From contig JAFTEP010000173.1 in NCBI GenBank assembly GCA_017453605.1, forward strand, positions 1 to 7,802: a stretch of DNA of 7,802 nucleotides, read 5' to 3'. Positions 1 to 5,977 of the stretch are shown here, piece after piece. Source of the DNA: Clostridia bacterium (lineage in GTDB: Bacteria > Bacillota > Clostridia > Oscillospirales > SIG627). The translations under genes were made by a program, and so were the position numbers. How positions within the stretch are numbered: position 1 is the stretch's first letter; every line of letters starts with the position of its first letter. The notes below the pieces were generated by a model, which was not told the DNA's origin, ran no database searches, and saw nothing but the letters and a program-made list of their open reading frames with translations.

Positions 1-124
1 ATCACAAGAGACGCAGGTAAGCCTTCCCCCTGGGGGGAAGGTGTCGACGCAGTCGACAGATGAGGGGTCCCCGAAGCAATAACCGCTCCGTCCCCCTCGC
101 CGACGCGGAAGCGGCGGTGAAAAT
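1..124 (+). repeat. Modular hairpin repeat, copy A
   Basis: Non-coding. In order it holds: a leader containing ACGCAGGTAAG (11-21); hairpin 1, CCTTCCCCC/GGGGGAAGG with a 2-base loop (22-41); hairpin 2, TGTCGAC-gca-GTCGACA, a perfect 7-bp stem (42-58); the box GATGAGGGGTCCCC (59-72); and a tail beginning CTCGCCGACGC (96-124). The same order occurs at 6114-6240 and, inverted, at 5804-5977 and 7600-7797. The leader matches the copy at the right edge of the window in inverted orientation. The copy probably continues to the left of the window. I infer a dispersed, non-autonomous or RNA-level structured repeat; no protein gene is supported here. Confidence 0.8.
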
Positions 125-328
125 ATGGAGCGCGGGGCGTCGAGGCGCCGCCCCCTACAAAAAAGATAAAGAATGCTTCGCGACAATAATTCCGAATTTC
201 GCATTCATAATTCCGAATTACCATAATTCCGCATTGACTCTCGCCGACGCCGAAAGCGAAGACGAAAATCAAACGCGGCGATAATGCAATAATTCCGCAT
301 TCCGCATTCCGAATTCATAATTAAAAAT
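125..328. repeat. Non-coding tract: hairpin, second tail module and period-7 repeats
   Basis: This is the rest of the first 328 bases, which hold no credible gene. It contains a GC-rich inverted repeat, GGGGCG/CGCCCC (134-154). A second tail module, CTCGCCGACGCCGAAAGCG, begins near 240. Degenerate aattccg/gcattc repeats (184-236) follow the hairpin and precede this second tail. From 292 there are perfect heptamers ATTCCGC, ATTCCGC, ATTCCGA running to 312, then a degenerate unit. The same tail-plus-heptamer arrangement occurs inverted at 5804-5880, so these modules probably belong to the same repeat family as copy A. No strong U-tailed terminator was seen for the minus-strand exporter gene that ends at 329. 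Confidence 0.6.
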
Positions 329-1204
329 TCATCCCGCCGTCAGCGTAAAGCCGCCGAGATCGAGCAGGACGCCGCAGATCGCGCCCGCCGCGAACAAAAA
401 CAGCGCGAAAAGCGCGTTTTCCTTCATCGGGCGGTTCGTGCGGAACAGCACGAGAAGCCCGACGCCGCTTCCCGTCATGAGACCGCCGACCGTCGCTCCG
501 GCGCTGAGCACTCCGGACAGTCCGAGCTCCGTGATGACTACGCTCGCGGCGCAGTTCGGGATAAGACCGACCAGCGCGGCGAGGACCGGGCCGAGAAAGG
601 GTCTGCCCGTGAGGAGCGAGCCAAGCGCGTCCTCTCCGATAAGCGCGACCGCAAAATTCATCGCAAGAGTGACCGCCGCGATGAATGCGCCGATCTTTAA
701 AGTGTGGCTGAGCGCGGAGCGCAGTATGCCCTTGTCGCAGTGGCAGTGCTCGTGCTCGCAGAGCCCGGACACGTTCTTTCTCACCTTGCGGCGCGTCAGC
801 TTCAGGAAGATATCGACTCCGAAGCCGAGCGCGACGGCCGACAGGACTTTGACGGCGAGGATCTTCCAGATCACGCCGAAACCGCCCGATCCGACAGCTC
901 GCGGGATCAGGATCGGGAGCATCTCGTCGCTCGTAGACAGAAACACCGCCGCGAGCGTTCCCGCGCTGATGATCCCGCCGGAATAGAGCCCCGCCGCGGA
1001 CGCGGAGAAGCCGCACTGCGGAAAGACGCCGAGCAGAGCGCCCGCGAGCGGTCCCGCCTTTCCGCTCGCCCCGAGCAGTTTTTCCGTCCCGAGTGAGGCG
1101 CGGTGCTCGAGGTATTCCATCAGAAGATAGGTCAAGAACAGAAAGGGCAAAAGCTTCAGAAGATCGAGCGCGGTATCCAGAAAAACTTCAGCGATCAGTT
1201 CCAT
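329..1204 (-). CDS. Putative heavy-metal/manganese exporter (ArsP_2-like permease)
   Basis: A 291-aa multi-pass membrane protein, proposed to export a divalent metal or metalloid. Hydrophobic segments fill residues 1-30, 50-135 and 165-290. Two related half-motifs stand out: G-V-FPQCG followed by S-x-SAAGLYSGGIISAG (60-82), and G-L-IPNCA followed by SVVITELGLSGVLSAG (213-236). This suggests an internal duplication. A hydrophilic loop carries CEHEHCHC (149-156), a likely metal-binding patch. The paired P-[QN]-C motifs and central His/Cys loop fit the ArsP_2 'putative 10TM heavy-metal exporter' / putative manganese transporter family, recognised from memory. The ATG at 1204 has AAAGGAAAAGGA upstream and overlaps the end of the Fur-family gene by 17 nt, so the two are co-transcribed and probably coupled. 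The metal is not determined by sequence; arsenic, manganese, iron and zinc are all possible. Confidence 0.85.
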   Translation of the reverse strand: MELIAEVFLDTALDLLKLLPFLFLTYLLMEYLEHRASLGTEKLLGASGKAGPLAGALLGVFPQCGFSASAAGLYSGGIISAGTLAAVFLSTSDEMLPILIPRAVGSGGFGVIWKILAVKVLSAVALGFGVDIFLKLTRRKVRKNVSGLCEHEHCHCDKGILRSALSHTLKIGAFIAAVTLAMNFAVALIGEDALGSLLTGRPFLGPVLAALVGLIPNCAASVVITELGLSGVLSAGATVGGLMTGSGVGLLVLFRTNRPMKENALFALFLFAAGAICGVLLDLGGFTLTAG

Positions 1205-1628
1205 CGTCCTTTTCCTTTCCGCCGGGTTTATTTGATCTTATGCAGTCGGCGCACCTGCCGGAGATCGTCGTTGCGAAGGGGTCGATCTCGAAGCCGTGCT
1301 CGTCGAGGAAATGCCCTCTCAGCCGGTCGAGCTCGGCGCAGTCGACGTGAATGAGCTTCCCGCATTCGCGGCAGATCAGGTGGTAGTGGCTCCGGTCGCA
1401 GCAGCCGTAGCTGTAGCAGGCGCTGCGGCCCTCGGTGGTCTTTCTTACGGATCCGGCGGCGCAGAGCCGCTCCAGGCAGCGGTAGACCGTGGTCTTCCCG
1501 ACGGACGCGCCCTCGTCGGCGAGCCTCTCGCAGAGGCTCTCGAGGGTGAAGTGTTCGCCGCGGTTTTTTTCCAAAAATCTGAGGACGCTCTCTTTCTGAG
1601 CGGTCCTGTAGCTTTGCGGTCTGGGCAT
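1188..1628 (-). CDS. Fur-family metal-responsive transcriptional regulator
   Basis: A 146-aa cytoplasmic repressor of the usual Fur length. The N-terminal winged helix spans about residues 5-65, with the recognition helix around VGKTTVYRCLERL (43-55). The dimerisation and metal domain has HYH (H81, H83) leading into C86-x2-C89 (LICRECGK). A second pair, C126-x2-C129 (GRCADC), completes the usual structural zinc site. The sequence does not tell Fur, Zur, PerR and Mur subtypes apart. It is first in the operon and overlaps the exporter start, so it probably controls efflux of the metal it senses. The ATG at 1628 has GGAG six bases upstream. Its promoter overlaps a 23-bp palindrome, consistent with autoregulation. 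About 17 residues follow the last Cys, a Lys/Asp/Gly-rich tail that runs into the exporter start. Confidence 0.93.
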   Translation of the reverse strand: MPRPQSYRTAQKESVLRFLEKNRGEHFTLESLCERLADEGASVGKTTVYRCLERLCAAGSVRKTTEGRSACYSYGCCDRSHYHLICRECGKLIHVDCAELDRLRGHFLDEHGFEIDPFATTISGRCADCIRSNKPGGKEKDDGTDR

Positions 1629-1640
1629 AAGAGTCTCCGT

Positions 1641-1663
1641 AAATCGAATTTGAATTTCGTTTT
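1641..1663. promoter_or_regulatory. Candidate Fur-family operator (23-bp palindrome)
   Basis: The sequence is centred on G1652, and 9 of 11 mirrored positions pair. The core is CGAATTTGAATTTCG, with AAA/TTT outer arms. It lies 4-26 bases downstream of the -10 box at 1667-1672, covering the expected start of transcription, where a repressor would block initiation. Length, AT-richness and dyad symmetry resemble Fur/Zur-type boxes. Binding by the adjacent gene's product is inferred. Confidence 0.65.
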
Positions 1664-1666
1664 CAT

Positions 1667-1695
1667 ATTATATACCCGCTTTTAAGTCCTGTCAA
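1667..1695 (-). promoter_or_regulatory. Sigma-A promoter of the Fur-family regulator/exporter operon
   Basis: On the minus strand the -35 box is TTGACA (1690-1695) and the -10 box is TATAAT (1667-1672). The spacer is exactly 17 bp, so all twelve hexamer positions match consensus. Such a strong promoter is usually held down by a repressor, in line with the palindrome just downstream. The regulator's ATG lies about 40 bases past the -10 box. Confidence 0.9.
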
Positions 1696-1730
1696 GCCCC
1701 TCGCGGGCGAATTTCCACAATAGACATAAA

Positions 1731-1774
1731 TTGACTATTGATTTTTCAACAGATAAATAGTAATATAATTATAA
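1731..1774 (+). promoter_or_regulatory. Likely promoter region of the surface-protein/thyA/exporter operon
   Basis: An AT-rich stretch with several overlapping hexamers: TTGACT (1731-1736), TTGATT (1738-1743), a TATAAT (1764-1769) and a TAATAT (1761-1766). TTGATT/17/TAATAT has correct spacing but a poor -10. The perfect TATAAT has only a 20-bp spacer from TTGATT. The region is the only good candidate upstream of the plus-strand genes, but the exact start cannot be fixed by eye. Confidence 0.5.
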
Positions 1775-1784
1775 CCTGAATTAA

Positions 1785-1841
1785 AAGCGTTTTCGCCTCC
1801 GCTTTTGCGGCGGCGATAAAAAAACAGACCCGCAAACGCTT
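1785..1841 (+). promoter_or_regulatory. Structured 5' leader of the surface-protein operon
   Basis: An inner hairpin pairs T1793-C1802 with G1807-A1816 around a TTTT loop, with one mismatch (T1798/C1811). It is enclosed by AAGCGTTT (1785-1792) and AAACGCTT (1834-1841), with 17 unpaired bases on the 3' side. The inner hairpin, read on the minus strand, matches the CTCGCCGACGC...GGCGAA tail module of the repeat family (compare 6206-6232). A repeat tail therefore seems to have become part of this leader. The hairpin is followed by A rather than T in the plus direction, so it is not a plus-strand terminator. Confidence 0.5.
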
Positions 1842-1870
1842 ACTGTTAAAAGCTTTTCATCATGAACCCG

Positions 1871-1878
1871 AAAGGAAG
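1871..1878 (+). promoter_or_regulatory. Ribosome binding site that places the start at TTG 1886
   Basis: AAAGGAAG lies seven bases before an in-frame TTG at 1886. The upstream ATG at 1862 has no purine-rich site in front of it (TTTTCATC). The TTG start also gives a normal signal peptide beginning M-K-K. Two other genes here (4892, 7121) also use TTG with clear ribosome sites. Confidence 0.65.
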
Positions 1879-1885
1879 AACCGGA

Positions 1886-4036
1886 TTGAAAAAACTTCTG
1901 CCGCTTATTGCGGCGGTGATGCTTACGGCGTTTCTGATCGCCGGCTTTACGGCGACGGCAAGCGCCGCCGGACGCGAGAGCGCGCTCGATCTCTCGGGCG
2001 AGACTTCTCCTAAAGACAATATGACCGACGAGGGCTGGAGCTGGGATCCCGAAACTCTGACTCTCACGCTGTCGGGCTTCTCCGGGAACGGGATAAAGCT
2101 CCCCGAGGGCGCGACCGTCACTGTCTCCGGCACCAACGACGCGGGAGCCGCGGGGATCGAAGCCCCCTCTCTCACGGTGCTCGGCAGAGGGAAACTGAGC
2201 TGCGGCTCGCTGAAAATAGCGGGCGAACTGAAGCTCGAGGGCGTCCCCGTGACCTGCGGCGCTCCCTGCGAGATCGGCTCCCTGACCACCTCCTACGGCA
2301 GCTCGGTAAAGATCAGGCAGACTCCCGCTCCCGACGCGTGGTTCGTCTCGGATCCCGCCGCCGTCGTCCCGGGCTCGGAGGGACCGACTCTTGTTTCGTC
2401 CGGCGAAGGCGTGTCGGTCTATGCGCTGAACGCTTCGGCTCAGCACGGAAAAATCACTTTCTCCCTCTCCGGAACGAGGGTCGCCGTGACCGCCGAACCC
2501 GACGCGGGCTACGCTTTCTCGCTCTGGAAGAGCGACGAAGTGAAGTTCAGCTCAAAAGACTCCGCTTCGACGTCTTTTGCCGCCCCGACGTCAAACGCCT
2601 CGGTCACCGCCGAATTTGCTCAGCTCAAAGTACCTGTGAAATTCACCGCGGGCGAGGGCGGAAAGATCTTAAACTCCGACGGCGAACATCTCCCCGGCGA
2701 AAAAGTCGCGCTATCCGCCGTCCCGGACACCGGCTGGAAATTCACGGGCTGGACGGCGTCTTCCGGCGCGTTCGATTCCGCGGGCTCTGCATCGGCTCAG
2801 TTCACGGTGCCGGAGGGCGGAGCTGAGATCTCGGCGTCGTTTGAAAAAGAAAAATACATCCTGACGGTCATCACCTCCGACCCCTCCGCGGGAAAGACGT
2901 CTATCACCTCGGGCTCCTACTGCTATCTCGACAAGCTCACTCTGATCGCGACCGTCACTCCCGGCACCGACTGGGTCTTCTCCGGCTGGACCGCTCCGGC
3001 GGGCGTCTTCTCCGATCCGCATCTTGCGGCGACTCAGTTCACGATGCCCGCGGCGAACGTCACCGTCACGGCGACGTTCACCGACAAGAGCGACACCAAC
3101 CACATAACGGTCTTCGTTTCCTCGGGAGGAAAGGTGCTCCTCGACGGCGGCACCGAGCTGACCGGAGTGTTCACTCAGGAGCGTCTGACCGGAAGCAGGA
3201 TAAAACTCACCGCCGTCCCCGACGAGGGCTGCACCTTCGCCGGATGGCTGCAGTCTGCGGTCACCTATAAGATCGCCGGCGCTCCGGGCGAGACCGTGCC
3301 TTTCAAGGTCTCCGAGGACGGGATGACCCTCGAATACGTGATGACCGAGCGCTCGGTCAGCTTCAGCGCGAGCTTCATCGCCTCGAGCCGCACTCTGGAG
3401 GTCGTTTCGTCCGGGAACGGAAGCGCGTCCTTCAGCGATCCCGATCCTTCGGTCGGAGCGGTGGTCGGCAACAGCGTGTCCGTGGGAAAGACCCTGAGGA
3501 TAGAGGCTTCCCCCGATCCCGGCTTCATATTCGCCGGCTGGGAGGTCGAAGGTCTCCCGAACAATACCGAATCCGGAAAAGTCATCGCACAGCCCAACAG
3601 CGCCGTCACGACTCTCGTGATGCCCAACGCCATGATAAAGGTCACGGCGCACTTACTGCCCGAGGGCGCGGACCTGACCAGCTCCGCGCCGGAATCTTCC
3701 GCCGCGCCCGCAAGCACCGTCCCCGATCCCACGCCGGCCCCGAGCTCCGCCGCGATCGGCTCGAGCGACGTTCCCGTCCCGACGGAGAGCGCGCCCGAAA
3801 ACGAGAACAAAGAGGGTATAAGCTGGCCCCTGCTCGTCGGAGCCGCGCTTCTCGCCGCGCTCGGAGTCGCGCTCGTGATCCGCGCTGAGAAGCGCCGCAG
3901 AGAAGGGAAAGTGAGCCTCTACAGAGAGCTTTTCGCCAAATACAACATGAAAAACCTCCAAAAGACCGAGGTGAAAAAACTCAAGGAGCGGTCCCGGAAG
4001 ACAAAAAACGACTCTTCCGGCGGTAAAGACGAATGA
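1886..4036 (+). CDS. Secreted, membrane-anchored InlB B-repeat-like surface protein
   Basis: Cell-surface protein of 716 aa from TTG 1886 (724 aa from ATG 1862; residue numbers here use the longer form). A Sec signal peptide covers 9-35, with probable cleavage after ASA. Residues 41-155 form a beta-rich head (WSWDPETLTLTLSGF) resembling carbohydrate-binding domains of gut Clostridia. Five divergent units follow (about 186-253, 254-330, 331-410, 411-509, 510-600). Each has a G(K)-then-V/L-x-A-x-P-D-x-G-[WYF]-x-F-x-x-W core and ends in a V-T-A-x-F-like strand, typical of Flg_new_2/divergent InlB B-repeats. A Ser/Pro/Ala linker (602-650), one transmembrane helix (654-673) and a Lys/Arg-rich cytoplasmic tail of about 50 residues end the protein. 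There is no LPXTG sorting signal, so it is anchored by the helix. The ligand is unknown. It is first in a probable operon and overlaps thyA by ATGA. Confidence 0.82.
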   Translation: MKKLLPLIAAVMLTAFLIAGFTATASAAGRESALDLSGETSPKDNMTDEGWSWDPETLTLTLSGFSGNGIKLPEGATVTVSGTNDAGAAGIEAPSLTVLGRGKLSCGSLKIAGELKLEGVPVTCGAPCEIGSLTTSYGSSVKIRQTPAPDAWFVSDPAAVVPGSEGPTLVSSGEGVSVYALNASAQHGKITFSLSGTRVAVTAEPDAGYAFSLWKSDEVKFSSKDSASTSFAAPTSNASVTAEFAQLKVPVKFTAGEGGKILNSDGEHLPGEKVALSAVPDTGWKFTGWTASSGAFDSAGSASAQFTVPEGGAEISASFEKEKYILTVITSDPSAGKTSITSGSYCYLDKLTLIATVTPGTDWVFSGWTAPAGVFSDPHLAATQFTMPAANVTVTATFTDKSDTNHITVFVSSGGKVLLDGGTELTGVFTQERLTGSRIKLTAVPDEGCTFAGWLQSAVTYKIAGAPGETVPFKVSEDGMTLEYVMTERSVSFSASFIASSRTLEVVSSGNGSASFSDPDPSVGAVVGNSVSVGKTLRIEASPDPGFIFAGWEVEGLPNNTESGKVIAQPNSAVTTLVMPNAMIKVTAHLLPEGADLTSSAPESSAAPASTVPDPTPAPSSAAIGSSDVPVPTESAPENENKEGISWPLLVGAALLAALGVALVIRAEKRRREGKVSLYRELFAKYNMKNLQKTEVKKLKERSRKTKNDSSGGKDE

Positions 4037-4875
4037 GAACAGCCGACCTAAACCACAAGACTATCCTGAAAAAGATCCTCGACGAGGGCTTTTTGGACGA
4101 GAATCCGCGCCCGAAGTACGCCGACGGCACTCCCGCGCACACGCTCTCCGTCAACCACGTCGTCACGCGCTACGATCTGTCGGCGGGCGAATGTCCCGTG
4201 ATAACCCTGCGCCCGATCGCCTGGAGATCCTCGGTGAAGGAGATCATCTGGATATATTCGGATATGTCAAACAGCCTTGATCTGCTCGAAAAAAAGCACG
4301 GGATCTTCTGGTGGAGAGACTGGGAGTCAAAGGATATGCCCGGCACGATCGGCGTCAGATACGGCGCGACTGTGAAAAAGCACGATCTGACGCGCAGGCT
4401 TCTCGAGGACATAAAATCCAACCCCTACGGCAGACGGCACATAATGAGCCTCTGGCAGGAGGACGATTTCAAAGAGAGCGACGGCCTCATGCCCTGCTGT
4501 TACGAGACGATCTGGAACGTCAGAGGAAAATTTCTCGATATGGTCATGATCCAGCGTTCGAGCGACTTCGCGACCGCGGGCTGCATAAACGAGCTGCAGT
4601 ATTCGGCGCTTTTAATGATGGTCGCGCGCCACTGCGGCTACGAGCCGGGCGTCTTCACACACTTTTCGGCGAACGTGCAGATCTACGACAGGCATATCGC
4701 CCAGGCAAAAGAGCTTATCTCGCGCGAGCCGGTCGAGTGTTTGCCGAGGCTCGTCCTCAAAGAGGGGAAGAAAGACTTCTTCGACTTCACGGTCGACGAC
4801 TTTGTCCTCGAGGACTACCCCGTCGATCTGATAAAAGAAAAAAACCCGCAGCTCAAATTCGAGCTCGGGATCTGA
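4033..4875 (+). CDS. thyA: Thymidylate synthase (Bacillus ThyA / phage phi3T type)
   Basis: A 280-aa cytoplasmic enzyme that methylates dUMP to dTMP using methylene-tetrahydrofolate. The DGTPAHTLSV segment (31-40), the PCxYETxW active-site block (catalytic C155) and the DFFDFTVDDF C-terminal motif match the B. subtilis ThyA/phi3T branch rather than the E. coli type. Also visible are the phosphate-binding pair R134-R135 (GRRHIMSLW), QRSSD (174-178) with R175 and D178, and N186. Two differences stand out: Cys at 156 where E. coli has His, and Q216-I-Y218 where most family members have H-x-Y (E. coli His207/Tyr209). The ATG overlaps the previous stop (ATGA), with no strong ribosome site of its own, so translation is probably coupled. 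No dihydrofolate reductase gene lies in the window. Confidence 0.93.
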   Translation: MRTADLNHKTILKKILDEGFLDENPRPKYADGTPAHTLSVNHVVTRYDLSAGECPVITLRPIAWRSSVKEIIWIYSDMSNSLDLLEKKHGIFWWRDWESKDMPGTIGVRYGATVKKHDLTRRLLEDIKSNPYGRRHIMSLWQEDDFKESDGLMPCCYETIWNVRGKFLDMVMIQRSSDFATAGCINELQYSALLMMVARHCGYEPGVFTHFSANVQIYDRHIAQAKELISREPVECLPRLVLKEGKKDFFDFTVDDFVLEDYPVDLIKEKNPQLKFELGI

Positions 4876-4880
4876 ATCGC

Positions 4881-4885
4881 AGGAG
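4881..4885 (+). promoter_or_regulatory. Ribosome binding site for a TTG start at 4892
   Basis: AGGAG with a six-base spacer directly before TTG 4892. It sits in the 16-bp gap after thyA, supporting an unusual start codon and polycistronic expression. Confidence 0.8.
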
Positions 4886-4891
4886 CAAAAA

Positions 4892-5665
4892 TTGTTCGAC
4901 TCAACTTCTCTTGACACCTCGCGGCTCGAACGCTTCGTCGCCGCGCTGATGGATATGGGCGAGGCGATGGTGACCTCCGGAGGCGAGGTCAGCCGCACCG
5001 AGGACACGCTCTCGCGGCTTGCCGCCGCATACGGCGCGGTCCGCGCGGACGTCTTCGCGATCAACAGCGTGATAACGGCGTCCTTCGAGTTCCCGGGCGC
5101 GCGCGAGTTCACTCTCGTGCGGCGCATCACCGTCGGCGAATCCACCGATATGACCCGTCTCGAACAGCTCAATCAGCTCAGCCGCAGCTTCACCGCGGAT
5201 CCGCGCGAGCCGGAGGAGCTTTGCGGGAAGGTCCGGGAGATCCTCTCGAAAAAGCCCCGCCGCCTCAAAACCTTCGTCGGCAGTATGCTCGCGGCGGCGG
5301 CGTTCACTCTGTTTTTCGGCGGCAGTCTTGCGGACGCCGCGGCGACCCTGTTCTTCGCGGCGCTGGTCTGGCTGATGTCGGAGCATCTGGCGCCGGTCTG
5401 CCCCAACCGCATCACGTTCAACTTTCTCGCCGCGCTTATATCGGGGCTTCTTATCGGGCTTCTCGCCGCCGTTTTCCCGGTCTTCAGCCGCGACAATATC
5501 GCGATAGGGACCATCATGCTTCTCATCCCGGGGCTCGCGCTCACCAACGCCCTGAGAAACATCCTCGTCGGCGACACGATCTCCGGCAGTACGCGCTGTA
5601 TAGAGGCGATCCTCTGGGCGGGCTCGATCGCGGGCGGCTTCATCCTCGCGATGCTTGTCGTCTGA
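4892..5665 (+). CDS. Threonine/serine exporter, N-terminal ThrE-type subunit
   Basis: A 257-aa protein of the ThrE/YjjP (PF06738) family, which with a small YjjB-type partner exports threonine, serine or related metabolites. Residues 1-120 form a soluble cytoplasmic domain containing the family motif SGGEVSRTEDTL (29-40). About five membrane helices follow (about 125-145, 148-168, 174-198, 203-222, 236-257). The conserved block LIPGLALTNALRNILVGDT (211-229) lies between the last two. Start is TTG with AGGAG six bases before. It begins 16 bp after thyA and is co-directional, so probably in the same operon. The partner half is not adjacent but lies at 7121-7594. Substrate is inferred from family; some homologues export dicarboxylates. 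Confidence 0.9.
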   Translation: MFDSTSLDTSRLERFVAALMDMGEAMVTSGGEVSRTEDTLSRLAAAYGAVRADVFAINSVITASFEFPGAREFTLVRRITVGESTDMTRLEQLNQLSRSFTADPREPEELCGKVREILSKKPRRLKTFVGSMLAAAAFTLFFGGSLADAAATLFFAALVWLMSEHLAPVCPNRITFNFLAALISGLLIGLLAAVFPVFSRDNIAIGTIMLLIPGLALTNALRNILVGDTISGSTRCIEAILWAGSIAGGFILAMLVV

Positions 5666-5670
5666 ACGTC

Positions 5671-5705
5671 AAAACGCCGTAAAAGTGCACGATTTTATAC
5701 GTTTT
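5671..5705 (+). terminator. Possible weak terminator after the exporter N-terminal gene
   Basis: AAAACG (5671-5676) pairs with CGTTTT (5700-5705), with inner AAAA/TTTT pairing around gtgcacga. The stem is mostly A-T and the T-run is short and part of the stem, so termination would be weak. It is the only terminator-like structure at the end of the thyA operon. Confidence 0.35.
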
Positions 5706-5722
5706 ATTGAAACATTCGCATA

Positions 5723-5751
5723 TTGATTTTCCGCCGTGAACGGTTTATAAT
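5723..5751 (+). promoter_or_regulatory. Good sigma-A promoter inside the intergenic region
   Basis: TTGATT (5723-5728), a 17-bp spacer and a perfect TATAAT (5746-5751). Transcription would start near 5758 and run into the hairpin and repeat region. It lies about 540 bp upstream of the metallophosphoesterase, so it either drives a long leader for that gene or an unannotated RNA. Confidence 0.65.
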
Positions 5752-5765
5752 AAGATCGCGGACGC

Positions 5766-5800
5766 AAGGGACTCCGTCCCTTGACCCCGGGAGTTTGGGG
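5766..5800. other. Hairpin pair next to the promoter at 5723
   Basis: AAGGGAC-tcc-GTCCCTT is a perfect 7-bp stem with a triloop (5766-5782). A second pairing, CCCC/GGGG (5785-5788 and 5797-5800), follows. The first has the same stem-7, loop-3 geometry as the variable hairpins in the repeat copies, and on the minus strand its loop reads GGA. It would form at the 5' end of any transcript from the promoter just upstream. Confidence 0.6.
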
Positions 5801-5803
5801 GAT

Positions 5804-5977
5804 AGTTCGGAGTTCGGAGTGCGGAGTGCGGAGTTGTTGCATTTTTGAGGCGATCCGTTTTCGTTTTCGCTTTGGCTCAGACGAGGGTCGCGGAGTGTAA
5901 ATAAGCAGCGGTGTCCCCTCATCAGTCGCCTTCGGCGCCAGCTTCCCCTCCAGGGGGAAGCCTTCACGGCGGCACTT
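5804..5977 (-). repeat. Modular hairpin repeat, copy B (with period-7 repeats)
   Basis: Read on the minus strand from 5977 it holds: leader AAGTGCCG (5970-5977); hairpin 1, GCTTCCCC/GGGGAAGC (5941-5961); a degenerate hairpin 2 (5924-5940, GAA loop, 5 of 7 pairs kept); GATGAGGGG; and the tail CTCGTCTGAGCCAAAGCG. On the plus strand the outer edge consists of heptamers AGTTCGG, AGTTCGG, AGTGCGG, AGTGCGG (5804-5831) and a decayed fifth unit. The order agrees with 1-328 in the opposite orientation. It faces copy C across 136 bp. Confidence 0.75.

Noticed and set aside
60..284. Small plus-strand ORF of 74 codons
   Set aside because: It runs across the hairpin repeat and period-7 tract, has no ribosome site and its sequence follows the repeat modules.
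321..1016. Long Arg-rich minus-strand ORF overlapping the exporter, plus plus-strand ORFs over it
   Set aside because: Out-of-frame shadows of a GC-rich gene; composition is Arg/Ala-rich without domain motifs, while the exporter frame has clear family motifs.
1793..1816. Rho-independent terminator upstream of the surface-protein gene
   Set aside because: The hairpin is followed by A-rich sequence on the plus strand and lacks a clean T-run on the minus strand.
2711..3652. 313-codon minus-strand ORF opposite the surface-protein gene
   Set aside because: Antisense to a gene with a signal peptide and repeat domains; Arg/Gly/Asp-rich shadow with no recognisable fold or ribosome site.
5704..5967. 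Minus-strand 87-codon ORF in the intergenic region
   Set aside because: Encoded by repeat copy B, the heptamers and the promoter; no ribosome site and low-complexity product.
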